DNA from: SAR116 cluster bacterium AG-325-F22
Lineage (GTDB): Bacteria; Pseudomonadota; Alphaproteobacteria; Puniceispirillales; Marisalimonadaceae
DNA: 48,197 bases
Assembly (NCBI GenBank): GCA_003282885.1
Contig: QBYJ01000007.1
Coordinates: 1 to 48,197, forward strand
Direction: 5' to 3'
The notes beneath the pieces are model-generated. The model saw only the letters and a list, made by a program, of their open reading frames with translations, was not told where the DNA came from and did no database searches. This document shows, piece after piece, positions 16,376 through 25,152 of this stretch (positions are counted from its first letter, which is position 1; every line of letters begins with the position of its first letter). The position numbers and the translations under genes are program-made.

Positions 16376-18437
16376 ATTTAATATATTCCATTTTTAAAAA
16401 TTTATTGTCTAAAACTTTAATATCAAAATTTTTTGATACAATTATTGTTGTTTGCTCTTCTGAAATAATACATTGCCCCCTAATTAAATCTCCAGGCTTT
16501 AGATCATTTCTTTCAAAATATGGTACTTTAATCTTTTTCTCACTATGATAATCGACAAAATCAACTGAAGTATTCTCTTTTATATTCACATAAGAGTTTA
16601 GTTCTTTATATTGATTTGGATTTTCATTTTGGATAGATAAAGAAAGGGACCACGTTAAAATTTCTATATCTGCATTGGGAAGAATTCTTGCATATAAATC
16701 TTCATATTTTTTCTCAAATGAGCTTTTAATACTATCTATATCCATTAAAGATAATAAGTTATTCTCAATAGGAACTTTAATTTCATGCCCCTGACCAGCA
16801 TAACGCATATACGCAAAACGCTCTTCTATAAAATTGTTTTTTTCTGATTTATTTTCAATAATTTTTTTTGCTTCTTCTCTCATAGTTTTAAGTAAATTAT
16901 TTACTTTTTTTACTTGAAACCCCTTTAAAAGCATTCTAAGACTCTTTACAACTTCATAACCTACGGGAGCTTTTAAAAAGCCTACTGCTGATCCAACACT
17001 TGCATTAGTTGGTATGATTATAGAACTTACTTTTAATTTTTCAGCTACCCTTGCAACGTGCAAAGGGGCAGCACCTCCAAATGCTATAAGAGTTCTATTT
17101 GAGGTTTCGTGACCTTGTTCTACCGTATGAACCCTTGCTGCGTTCGACATTGTTTCATCTACAATTTCTGAAATTGCTAAAGCAGCAGTGTCTGTATCTA
17201 AATTAACTTTTTGACCAATGTTTTTTGTAATAGCATTGATTGATAAATCTTTTGATAATTTAATTTTTCCGCCTGCAAAATTTTTAGGATTAATTTTACC
17301 TATAACTAAATCAGCATCAGTTATAGTTGGCAATGTCCCTCCATTAGAATAACAGGCTGGACCAGGAACAGATCCGGCACTGTCAGGACCTGTAATTATT
17401 TGTTCTAATTTATTTACTCTAGCTATAGATCCTCCACCTGCACCAATCTCAACCATTTCAATTATAGGAATTCTCAGAGGAAACCCACTACCTTTTTTAA
17501 ACCTAGCTTTCCTATCAACTTCAAACTCTCTTGCTTTAATCGCTTTTTTATCTTCAATAATAGTAATTTTAGCTGTAGTACCTCCCATATCAAATGATAT
17601 TACTTTGTTTAAATTTAGATCTTTGGCAATAGAGGTTGCCAAAATTGCACCACCAGCTGGACCTGATTCGACTAATCTAACTGGATTTTTGCACGCACTA
17701 GATACATTAGTTAGTGTACCCCCTGAAGTCATTAAAAGGAGTGGACAAATAAAACCTTTCTCCTTTAATTCATAATCTAATTTTTTCAAATAATTAGACA
17801 TTAGGGGTTTTATATATGCATTTATCACTGTTGTAGTAAAGCGCTCATATTCTCTTATCTCAGGACACACGTCAGAGGAAATACTAACTTCAACTCCTTG
17901 TAAATTTTCAAGTATATATTTTTTTAAAACATTCTCATTTTTAGAATTAGCATATGAATGTAAAAAACCAATTCCTATACTTTCAAAATTTTCAATTTTA
18001 ATTTTCTCTATAATTTTTTTAAATTTAGTTGTATTTATGGGTTTAATTTGATTTCCATTTACATCAGTTCTTTCCTCAATAACATACCTATATTTTCTTG
18101 GGACAAGTGACATTGTTTTTTCAATCAAAATGTCGTATTGATCAAATCTACTTTCATAACCAATATCAAGAACGTCTCTGAAACCTTCAGTAGTTATAAA
18201 ACAGGTTTTTGCTCCTTTTCTCTCAATGATTGCATTTGTGGCCAAAGTAGTACCATGGATAATCATTTTAATTTCAGATGAATTAATATTATTTTCATTT
18301 AGAAGGTCAGATATTCCGTCAATTACTGCAACTTCTGGTTGAGCTGTCGAAGTTAAAACTTTTTTAGTTAGAAGTTGATGTTGATTTTCTAGTACAATAT
18401 CTGTGAAAGTTCCGCCTATATCGATAGCCAATCTCAT
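16368..18437 (-). CDS. hyuA: Hydantoinase A / oxoprolinase subunit HyuA
   Basis: A 689-residue ATP-dependent subunit with an actin/Hsp70-like nucleotide fold. The N-terminal phosphate-1 motif DIGGTFTDIV is at residues 5-14, the second GTT-containing loop is HGTTLATNAI (about 63-72), and the phosphate-2 region is FDMGGTTAKI near residue 287. ESGPAGGA precedes it. The full hydantoinase A length is present. GGAAA precedes the ATG. The gene lies 119 bases after uraD on the same strand and overlaps hyuB, so the pair is probably read with purine genes. Candidate substrates are allantoin or other hydantoins; 5-oxoproline remains possible. Confidence 0.92.
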   Translation of the reverse strand: MRLAIDIGGTFTDIVLENQHQLLTKKVLTSTAQPEVAVIDGISDLLNENNINSSEIKMIIHGTTLATNAIIERKGAKTCFITTEGFRDVLDIGYESRFDQYDILIEKTMSLVPRKYRYVIEERTDVNGNQIKPINTTKFKKIIEKIKIENFESIGIGFLHSYANSKNENVLKKYILENLQGVEVSISSDVCPEIREYERFTTTVINAYIKPLMSNYLKKLDYELKEKGFICPLLLMTSGGTLTNVSSACKNPVRLVESGPAGGAILATSIAKDLNLNKVISFDMGGTTAKITIIEDKKAIKAREFEVDRKARFKKGSGFPLRIPIIEMVEIGAGGGSIARVNKLEQIITGPDSAGSVPGPACYSNGGTLPTITDADLVIGKINPKNFAGGKIKLSKDLSINAITKNIGQKVNLDTDTAALAISEIVDETMSNAARVHTVEQGHETSNRTLIAFGGAAPLHVARVAEKLKVSSIIIPTNASVGSAVGFLKAPVGYEVVKSLRMLLKGFQVKKVNNLLKTMREEAKKIIENKSEKNNFIEERFAYMRYAGQGHEIKVPIENNLLSLMDIDSIKSSFEKKYEDLYARILPNADIEILTWSLSLSIQNENPNQYKELNSYVNIKENTSVDFVDYHSEKKIKVPYFERNDLKPGDLIRGQCIISEEQTTIIVSKNFDIKVLDNKFLKMEYIKYE

Positions 18438-18556
18438 TGATTGTTTCCTTATTAAATCTTTATTAAATCATAAAATTCACAAAGACATTAACATTCCATT
18501 AAAATTATTAAAGTTTTACTCCACAAAGGCACTATTTTGAAAATTAAATTTGCTAA

Positions 18557-19078
18557 TCAATAAGCCAAATCATTAATACGAAGTTTTGCTATTTTATGAA
18601 TTTCACTTATCGCAGTCTTAAATTCTTCTTCTTGACTATTTTTAACTCTTTTTTTCATATTCTCTATTATATAATTTTTGGATAAACCTTTAACTGCAAT
18701 TATAAATGGAAATTCAAATTTAGATCTATATTCTTTGTTAAGGTTTGTTAATATTTTATATTCTTCTTCGGTACATTGATCTAAGCCTACAGATTTCTGT
18801 TCTTCTTGAGAAAATTTTGTTAATTTTTTTATTTTTTGAAGCTTATTACCTAATTCTGGATGTGCCCTAATAAGATTTAATTTTTCTAATTTAGATGCAT
18901 CATCTACAATCTGTTTCATTTGTATATGCAACTCTCTTTTCGTTTTAATTTCAATACCTTCTTTAGATAAAAGTGTTTCTGGAACCCATGGGGAATGCTC
19001 ATAAATACTTTTAAGTAGATTTACAAATTTCTTACTACTGATTTTTTTAGAAATAAATGTAAAATATTTGTCTGACAT
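18557..19078 (-). CDS. uraD: OHCU decarboxylase (UraD)
   Basis: 2-Oxo-4-hydroxy-4-carboxy-5-ureidoimidazoline decarboxylase, the third step of the urate pathway, giving S-allantoin. In the 173-residue form chosen here the catalytic histidine is His73 in AHPELG, and the SQEEQKSVGL helix and FPFIIAVKG segment match the family. A further upstream ATG at 19105 exists, but AGG with seven-base spacing points to 19078. It is transcribed away from the HIU hydrolase gene across a 70-base divergent region, so urate-pathway steps 2 and 3 share a control region. Confidence 0.92.
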   Translation of the reverse strand: MSDKYFTFISKKISSKKFVNLLKSIYEHSPWVPETLLSKEGIEIKTKRELHIQMKQIVDDASKLEKLNLIRAHPELGNKLQKIKKLTKFSQEEQKSVGLDQCTEEEYKILTNLNKEYRSKFEFPFIIAVKGLSKNYIIENMKKRVKNSQEEEFKTAISEIHKIAKLRINDLAY

Positions 19079-19104
19079 AGTTTTACCTGATATTATTGAG
19101 TACA

Positions 19105-19124
19105 TAAATATTTAAGCATATTTA
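19105..19124. promoter_or_regulatory. Inverted repeat in the uraD/hiuH divergent region
   Basis: TAAATAT and ATATTTA are perfect 7-bp arms around TTAAGC, centred between the two divergent starts. The position suits a regulator of both urate operons, but in such AT-rich DNA the repeat may be due to chance. Confidence 0.25.
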
Positions 19125-19148
19125 ACACAAACTTGAATAGAGAAATTT

Positions 19149-19499
19149 ATGGCTGGTTTAACTACACACGTTTTAGATACAAGTAGGGGTAGACCTGCAG
19201 TTAATTTGAAGATTGAATTATATAAAATTATTAATGAGCAAAAAGAGTTAATAGACACTTTTATCACCAACAACGACGGTAGAATTAATGAACCATTAAT
19301 TTCAGCAGAAAATTTAGAAGAAATAACTTATGAGCTATTATTTTATGCTGGTGACTATTTGAAAAAACAAAATAACAATTTAAAAAATATTTTCTTAGAT
19401 CAGATTCCTATTAGATTTTCTGTAAATAATAGAGTTGAGCATTATCATGTTCCTTTGTTATTGTCTCCCTTTGGTTACAGTACTTATAGGGGGAGTTGA
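19149..19499 (+). CDS. uraH: 5-Hydroxyisourate hydrolase (transthyretin-like)
   Basis: A 116-residue HIU hydrolase that opens the ring of 5-hydroxyisourate to OHCU. It shows the N-terminal LTTHVLDTSRGRPA signature with catalytic His7, the central arginine in NNDGRINEP, the HYHVPLLLSP strand, and the diagnostic C-terminal tetrapeptide YRGS that separates these enzymes from transthyretins. No signal peptide, so cytoplasmic. It is the first gene of the plus-strand operon; the puuD start lies 4 bases after its stop. Confidence 0.96.
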   Translation: MAGLTTHVLDTSRGRPAVNLKIELYKIINEQKELIDTFITNNDGRINEPLISAENLEEITYELLFYAGDYLKKQNNNLKNIFLDQIPIRFSVNNRVEHYHVPLLLSPFGYSTYRGS

Positions 19500-19503
19500 T
19501 TAG

Positions 19504-20733
19504 GTGATATTTCTTTTCGAAGAGTGGATCGAGCTCATCTTAAGATGGTTCCATGTGATAGCTGGTATCGCTTGGATAGGGTCTAGTTTCTATTTTATAG
19601 CTCTTGATTTAAGTTTAAAACAAGGCAAAAATCTTCCAGATAAATCTCACGGGGAAGCATGGCAGGTACATGGTGGTGGTTTTTATCATTTAGTAAAATA
19701 TTTAGTTGCTCCGTCCAAACTTCCTTCTGAATTAACTTGGTTTAAATGGGAAGCTTATGCGACTTGGGTGTCAGGTTTCGCTTTATTGGCGTTGATATAC
19801 TACGCTGGAGCAGAATTATATATGATTGACATAATAAAGTATGATTTTGAAAAATATGAAGCAGTAATTATGTCAATTTTAGGAATTATATTTGGTTGGT
19901 TGATTTATGATATTATATGCAGAATTTCATTAGAAACAAATGTCTATACTCTTATTGGTTCAATATTTATTCTGATTACTGCTATGTCTTGGGTTTACTC
20001 TGAAATATTTAGCTATCGGGGTGCTTTTATGCAGATAGGAACTATTTTAGGAACAATTATGGTAGCAAATGTTCTGATGGTTATTATTCCTGGACAGAAA
20101 AAAGTTGTAGCTAGTTTGATCGCAAATGAAACACCTGACCCTAAACATGGAATGATAGCTAAGCAAAGATCGCTTCATAATAATTATTTAACACTTCCAG
20201 TGATTTTTATTATGATTTCAAATCATTATCCGTTGATATATGCTACTAAATATTCTTGGATTATTATTCCAATAATTTTAATCATAGGTGCCTTAATAAG
20301 ACATTTTTTTAATGTAAAACACACTGGATCTAGACCACCATATTGGGTGGCTATACCAGTTACTATTTTTACATTGCTTACAATTTATATTTCTTATTCC
20401 GGAAAACCTGAACTAAGTGAAATGAGAGGTAACGCAACTTTAATTAATAAAATACCAAAACCAATTTTAGCTAATGCTCAAGAGATAATAGTATCCAAAT
20501 GTGCTATGTGCCACGCAAGAGAACCTCTTTGGGAAAATATGGCAAATGCTCCAAAATTAATCAGATTGGAAACAAAAAAAGACATAGTGGATAATATTGA
20601 TAATATTTATTCTCAATCCGTATTATCTTTTGCAATGCCACCAGGTAATTTGTCATTTATTGAAGATCACGAAAGAGCAGAAATTCAAAAACTTTACATT
20701 GCAATAAATAATTTAAAAGACGAGCTTAAATAA
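19504..20733 (+). CDS. puuD: Membrane urate oxidase with cytochrome c tail (PuuD)
   Basis: A 409-residue integral membrane urate oxidase. About eight or nine hydrophobic segments fill the first 310 residues, beginning with the typical WIELILRWFHVIAGIAWIGS. The C-terminal domain is a c-type cytochrome: CAMCH (Cys333, Cys336, His337) with a probable axial methionine in FAMPPG (Met378). Electrons from urate would pass to the respiratory chain instead of making H2O2 as soluble uricase does. The start is GTG, preceded by a GGGGAG eight bases upstream inside the HIU hydrolase gene. It lies in the operon with all later ureide steps. Confidence 0.95.
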   Translation: MIFLFEEWIELILRWFHVIAGIAWIGSSFYFIALDLSLKQGKNLPDKSHGEAWQVHGGGFYHLVKYLVAPSKLPSELTWFKWEAYATWVSGFALLALIYYAGAELYMIDIIKYDFEKYEAVIMSILGIIFGWLIYDIICRISLETNVYTLIGSIFILITAMSWVYSEIFSYRGAFMQIGTILGTIMVANVLMVIIPGQKKVVASLIANETPDPKHGMIAKQRSLHNNYLTLPVIFIMISNHYPLIYATKYSWIIIPIILIIGALIRHFFNVKHTGSRPPYWVAIPVTIFTLLTIYISYSGKPELSEMRGNATLINKIPKPILANAQEIIVSKCAMCHAREPLWENMANAPKLIRLETKKDIVDNIDNIYSQSVLSFAMPPGNLSFIEDHERAEIQKLYIAINNLKDELK

Positions 20734-20746
20734 CGAGGAAATATAC

Positions 20747-22153
20747 ATGGAAAAACTTGATCTTATTTTTAAAAATGGAAAAATAGTAACAGAAAGTGGT
20801 GTTGAAAATTGTGACCTCGGCATTAGTGATGGACAAATTTCTGCAATAGGTGATTTAAGTGATAATGCAGAAGTAATAGAAGACGCCACGGATTTGCTAA
20901 TCCTTCCAGGAGGTGTTGATGCCCACGTTCATATAGATCAACCATCAGGACCAGATGTTGAAATGGCTGATAATTTTCAATCCGCGACAATGTCTGCAGC
21001 TGCAGGAGGAAATACAACAGTTTTACCGTTTGCAATGCAAGAAAAAGGGCAATCTCTTCGAGGGTGTGTTGAAAACTATCATAAAAAAGCCAAAGATAAT
21101 TTGTATATTGACACTTCTTTTCATTTAATAATCAGTGATCCTTCCCCGCAAGTTTTAGGACAAGAACTCCCAGCTCTAGCTAGGGATGGTTATACGTCAT
21201 TTAAAGTTTTTATGACATATGACGATCTAGTGTTAAATGATGAAGAATTATTGAAAGTTTTTGAAGTAGCTAAAAAAGAAAAAACTTTGGTAATGGTTCA
21301 CGCAGAAGGCTATGATGCTATAAGATATCTTACTAAAAAATTAGAAGAAGAAGGTAAAGTTGCTCCCTATTTTCACGGTATATCAAGACCACAAATCGTT
21401 GAAAGAGAAGCAACGCACAGAGCTATTAGTCATGCACAAATAGTAGATATACCAATTGTAATAGTTCATGTTTCAGGCAATGAAGCTCTGTCGCAGATTA
21501 AGTGGGCCAAAGAAAAAGGTATTAGAGTTTTTTCTGAAACATGTCCTCAATATATCTGTTTAACTGAAGATGATATGAAAGGTCTAAACATGGATTTTGA
21601 GGGCGCTAAATATGTTTGCTCCCCTCCTCCAAGAGACTTGGAAAGTCAAGAAGCTATTTGGGAAGGTATAATTGACGGCACCTTTGATATTTTTTCTTCT
21701 GATCATTGTCCATTCAAATTTAAAGATAAAAAAGGTAAAGACAGACCTGGTGCAAGGACGTCTTTTAAATGGGTTCCCAATGGTATACCAGGAGTAGAAA
21801 CTAGACTTCCAATATTATTTTCAGAAGGTGTAAGTAAGAAAAGAATTTCTCTTAAGAGATTTGTAGAGTTAACTTCTACAAACCCAGCAAAAATGTATGG
21901 CTTACATCCACAAAAGGGTTCAATTAAAATTGGATCAGACGCTGATTTAACTATTTGGGATCCGAATAAAATAGATACTATCAGGCAATCTGATTTGCAT
22001 CATGGCTCAGATTACACCCCATTTGAGGGAATAGAAGTTAGGGGTTGGCCAATACAAACTTGGCTTAGAGGTCAAAAAATTTACGAAAAAAATAAATTTT
22101 TAAAACAAAATAATCTTGGACAATACATTTCAAGGGGATTTTCTTCTCTATAG
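20747..22153 (+). CDS. Dihydropyrimidinase/hydantoinase-family amidohydrolase, probable allantoinase
   Basis: A 468-residue cyclic amidohydrolase with a complete binuclear metal site: His59 and His61 (DAHVH), carboxylatable Lys152 (SFKVFMTY), His184 (MVHAEG), His240 (VIVHVSG) and Asp318 (SSDHCPF). Tyr157 matches the substrate-orienting tyrosine of dihydropyrimidinases. The SDHCPF form and the overall sequence are closer to dihydropyrimidinase/D-hydantoinase than to AllB/PuuE allantoinases. Position decides the proposed role: it lies between urate oxidase and allantoicase, 13 bases after puuD, exactly where the allantoin-to-allantoate step is needed and no other allantoinase is in view. Dihydrouracil or hydantoin hydrolysis remains an alternative. 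Confidence 0.85.
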   Translation: MEKLDLIFKNGKIVTESGVENCDLGISDGQISAIGDLSDNAEVIEDATDLLILPGGVDAHVHIDQPSGPDVEMADNFQSATMSAAAGGNTTVLPFAMQEKGQSLRGCVENYHKKAKDNLYIDTSFHLIISDPSPQVLGQELPALARDGYTSFKVFMTYDDLVLNDEELLKVFEVAKKEKTLVMVHAEGYDAIRYLTKKLEEEGKVAPYFHGISRPQIVEREATHRAISHAQIVDIPIVIVHVSGNEALSQIKWAKEKGIRVFSETCPQYICLTEDDMKGLNMDFEGAKYVCSPPPRDLESQEAIWEGIIDGTFDIFSSDHCPFKFKDKKGKDRPGARTSFKWVPNGIPGVETRLPILFSEGVSKKRISLKRFVELTSTNPAKMYGLHPQKGSIKIGSDADLTIWDPNKIDTIRQSDLHHGSDYTPFEGIEVRGWPIQTWLRGQKIYEKNKFLKQNNLGQYISRGFSSL

Positions 22154-22174
22154 TATTCTTAAAAGGAAAATATT

Positions 22175-23170
22175 ATGACTGACAAAAATAATTCTCAAAC
22201 TTTAGTAAATTTAGTATCCCCTAAAATGGGCACTAAAATTTTAAGTGTTTCTGACGAATTTTTTGGTGAAGCGATCCGCATGCTTAGTGATAAGGAGCCA
22301 GTCTTTATTGAAGATAAATTTGATGAACACGGAAAGTGGATGGATGGATGGGAAAGTAAAAGAAGAAGGGATGGTGGGAATGACTGGGTTATAATAAAAC
22401 TTGGCTCACCTGGCGTAATATCAACTATTGAAGTAGATACTAGTTATTTTACTGGAAATTTTCCTCCATTTTTCTCTTTAGAAGGTTGTTACAGTTCAGA
22501 AATTCCAAATGATGATGATTGGATTTTATTAAAAACAAAGACTTCCTTAATAGGTGATAAAAAAAATAATTTTGATATCAAATCTAACAAAACTTTTAAT
22601 TATATAAGGTTGCAAATTTTTCCTGATGGAGGTGTTGCAAGATTAAGACTATTTGGTGAAGTAAAATATGATTGGGGCAAGTTTAAAAATAACGATTTAA
22701 TCGAATTATCTTCTCTTAATCTAGGTGGATCAATTGTTGCTTTCAATAACGCCCATTACGGAGATGTTTCTGCTCTTCTTTCAGAAGGGAGAGGTAAAAC
22801 TATGGGAGACGGCTGGGAAACAAGACGTAGAAGAGAGCCAGGCAATGATTGGATTATTATTAAGTTAGCAAAAAAAGCTATGATTAAAGAAATTGAAATA
22901 GATACAGCCCATTTCAAAGGTAACTTTCCAGATAGAGCATCAATACAAGCAGCATCAGTTTCTGAAGTAGTTAGTAGTAATGAGAATATAATCAAAGACT
23001 CTGAAAAATGGGATTTAATTTTAGATCAAACTAAATTAAAGGCTGATAACATTCATAAATTTAGTCTTGATTTAAATCCACAAAAAGAAGCAACACATAT
23101 TAGGCTAAACATTTATCCAGATGGTGGCGTTTCTCGACTTAGAATATTTGGAATAATATCAAATGATTGA
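22175..23170 (+). CDS. alc: Allantoicase
   Basis: A 331-residue enzyme hydrolysing allantoate to S-ureidoglycolate and urea. The family's tandem beta-sandwich repeat is plain. The first copy has DGWESKRRR, GNDWVIIKLG, IEVDTSYFTGNFP and FPDGGVARLRLFG (about 58-167). The second has DGWETRRRR, GNDWIIIKLA, IEIDTAHFKGNFP and YPDGGVSRLRIFG (about 212-327). Length is normal and an AAGGA precedes the ATG. It overlaps allA by 8 bases. Use of allantoicase means the pathway goes through ureidoglycolate without ureidoglycine and releases urea. Confidence 0.95.
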   Translation: MTDKNNSQTLVNLVSPKMGTKILSVSDEFFGEAIRMLSDKEPVFIEDKFDEHGKWMDGWESKRRRDGGNDWVIIKLGSPGVISTIEVDTSYFTGNFPPFFSLEGCYSSEIPNDDDWILLKTKTSLIGDKKNNFDIKSNKTFNYIRLQIFPDGGVARLRLFGEVKYDWGKFKNNDLIELSSLNLGGSIVAFNNAHYGDVSALLSEGRGKTMGDGWETRRRREPGNDWIIIKLAKKAMIKEIEIDTAHFKGNFPDRASIQAASVSEVVSSNENIIKDSEKWDLILDQTKLKADNIHKFSLDLNPQKEATHIRLNIYPDGGVSRLRIFGIISND

Positions 23171-23678
23171 CAACCTCCAGATTGAAAAATTAAATAAAGA
23201 AAATTTTTTTCCATTTGGCGATATAATAAATAAAAGTTTTTCTTCAAGTAAATTATCTATTAATCAAGGAACAACTATCAGGCATCATAATATTTCAGAA
23301 TTAAAATTATCAGATCAAAATGGAATACCTGCGATATCAATTTTTTCAGGTTCTCCAAGAGAATTTCCTATTCAAATTAAGATAATGGAAAAACACCCTA
23401 TTGCTTCTCAAAGTTTTTTGCCAATCCAAAACCATGATTGGTTAATAGTTGTATCCAAGGAGAAAAATGAGTTGCCTGATATAGATACTTTAAGATGTTT
23501 TCACGTAGATGGAAGTGTTGGTATCACCTACAAAGCAAATGTATGGCATCACCCACTATTAGTTAAAAAGAAACAAGATTTCTGGATTATTGATAGAATC
23601 AAGGATAAAGAAATATCTTCAACTAATCTAAAAGAATATCATTTTAAACAGAATGAAATTAGGATTATAACAATTTAA
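23163..23678 (+). CDS. allA: Ureidoglycolate lyase (AllA)
   Basis: A 171-residue lyase that splits ureidoglycolate into glyoxylate and urea, the last pathway step. It has the FPFGDI start typical of AllA, the central LPIQNHDWLIVV, and the cupin-like ITYKANVWHHPLL region with the histidine pair, close to the active site. Its start overlaps the allantoicase stop and its own stop overlaps that of the convergent deaminase gene by 4 bases. The glyoxylate formed could feed the aminotransferase at 7369-8550. Confidence 0.93.
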   Translation: MIDNLQIEKLNKENFFPFGDIINKSFSSSKLSINQGTTIRHHNISELKLSDQNGIPAISIFSGSPREFPIQIKIMEKHPIASQSFLPIQNHDWLIVVSKEKNELPDIDTLRCFHVDGSVGITYKANVWHHPLLVKKKQDFWIIDRIKDKEISSTNLKEYHFKQNEIRIITI

Positions 23679-25027
23679 ATTTCTAATAATTTTTTTGATG
23701 CCACTTTGTGTTTCTCTAAAAACAAACCAATATCAATATTATTAAGATTACCTTTTTCTGATATAATTTTACCATTACATATTGTGTAAGCTGTTTGCAT
23801 TGGTGAACATAAAACAAGAGCTGCTAAAGGGTCACTCCACGTTCCAGAAAGTACAATATTATTTAAGTCATATATTGCAAAATCAGCTGCCTTGCCTTTC
23901 GAAATTTGGCCAATATCATTTCTATTCAAAACATTAGCACCACCTCGAGTTGCAGTAAACAAAGCTTCTCTTGGTGAAAATTTGTTTGCACCCAAATTAA
24001 CTCTTTGTAAAAGCATTGCTTGTCGGGCTTCATTTAAAAGATTTCCGCTATCGTTTGAACTCGAACCATCAACGCCTAAACCAACATTAACACCTTCATC
24101 AATACATCTTCGTATAGGTGCTATCCCACTAGCTAATCGCATATTAGAACAAGGACAATGAGCAATACCTGTACGTGTTTTTGAAAATAAATCTATTTCG
24201 TTTTCGTTTAATTGAACACAATGTGCATGCCAAACATCGTTTCCGACCCAACCTAATTCTTCAATATATTGTCCTGGCCTCATTCCAAATTTTTCTTTAG
24301 TGTACACTATGTCTTCTATATTTTCAGCTAAATGGGTATGCATACCTACAGAATATTCTCTTGCTAAACTTGCCGTTTCTTTCATTAAATCTTGACTTAC
24401 GCTAAACGGGGAACAAGGAGCTAAAGCTATTTTTAACATTGCAAAATCAGAACTGTCGTGAAATTTTTCAATTACTCTTTGACAATCTTTCAATATAAAA
24501 TCTTCATTTTCGGTTAGTGTATCTGGTGGTAACCCACCTTTACTCTCTCCAATACTCATTGATCCTCTAGTTGCATGAAATCTGCAACCAATATCAACAG
24601 CTGCCTCAATCTGATCTTCAAGTTTTGACCCATTAGGAAAAAGATAAAGATGGTCACTTGAAGTAGTACAACCACTTAAGACCATTTCTGATAGACCAAT
24701 TAATGACGATATGTATATGTCTGAGGGACCAATTTTATTCCAAATAGGATATAAGCTAGTTAACCATCCAAACAAAGACTCGTTTTGAGCTTTCGGATAA
24801 CACCTTGTTAAGTTTTGGAATAAATGATGATGGGTATTAATTAACCCTGGTATTACAACCATTTCTGAGGCATTTATTGTTACGCGTTTATCATAATTGG
24901 AGTTAATACATTCTCCAATTTCAACAACTTTTCCATTTTCACAATAAATAGATTGATTGACAATTTCTCTTTTATTGTCATCCATAGTTGCGATAATTTT
25001 TGCATTTTTGATTAGTATATTTGACAT
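23675..25027 (-). CDS. Amidohydrolase, 8-oxoguanine deaminase-like
   Basis: A 450-residue cytosine-deaminase-like amidohydrolase of the AtzA/TrzN/guanine-deaminase group. Metal-site motifs are NTHHH (His66, His68), HTHLAEN with the catalytic glutamate, HAHC, and GVDGSSSND with the metal aspartate. The pattern GLINTHHHLFQ, CTTSSDHLYLFP and HCPCSNMRL agrees with 8-oxoguanine deaminases such as Pa0142, which produce urate from 8-oxoguanine. Guanine or isocytosine deamination are alternatives. All would feed this locus: 8-oxoguanine gives urate directly, guanine gives xanthine. It lies 125 bases after xdhB on the same strand. Confidence 0.82.
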   Translation of the reverse strand: MSNILIKNAKIIATMDDNKREIVNQSIYCENGKVVEIGECINSNYDKRVTINASEMVVIPGLINTHHHLFQNLTRCYPKAQNESLFGWLTSLYPIWNKIGPSDIYISSLIGLSEMVLSGCTTSSDHLYLFPNGSKLEDQIEAAVDIGCRFHATRGSMSIGESKGGLPPDTLTENEDFILKDCQRVIEKFHDSSDFAMLKIALAPCSPFSVSQDLMKETASLAREYSVGMHTHLAENIEDIVYTKEKFGMRPGQYIEELGWVGNDVWHAHCVQLNENEIDLFSKTRTGIAHCPCSNMRLASGIAPIRRCIDEGVNVGLGVDGSSSNDSGNLLNEARQAMLLQRVNLGANKFSPREALFTATRGGANVLNRNDIGQISKGKAADFAIYDLNNIVLSGTWSDPLAALVLCSPMQTAYTICNGKIISEKGNLNNIDIGLFLEKHKVASKKLLEI

Positions 25028-25152
25028 AGGCTAGAATAATTCTCAGTACATAATTGGGCACAGTAGCTTAACAAAATTTAAATGCATTTTACAATTTATA
25101 TTAATCTCGAAAAACCACTTCATAATAAAACTTAAATATAGACTAGATAATT

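Noticed and set aside
22345-23150. Apparent repeat within the allantoicase gene
   Set aside because: This is the normal tandem domain of allantoicases and not a recent duplication.
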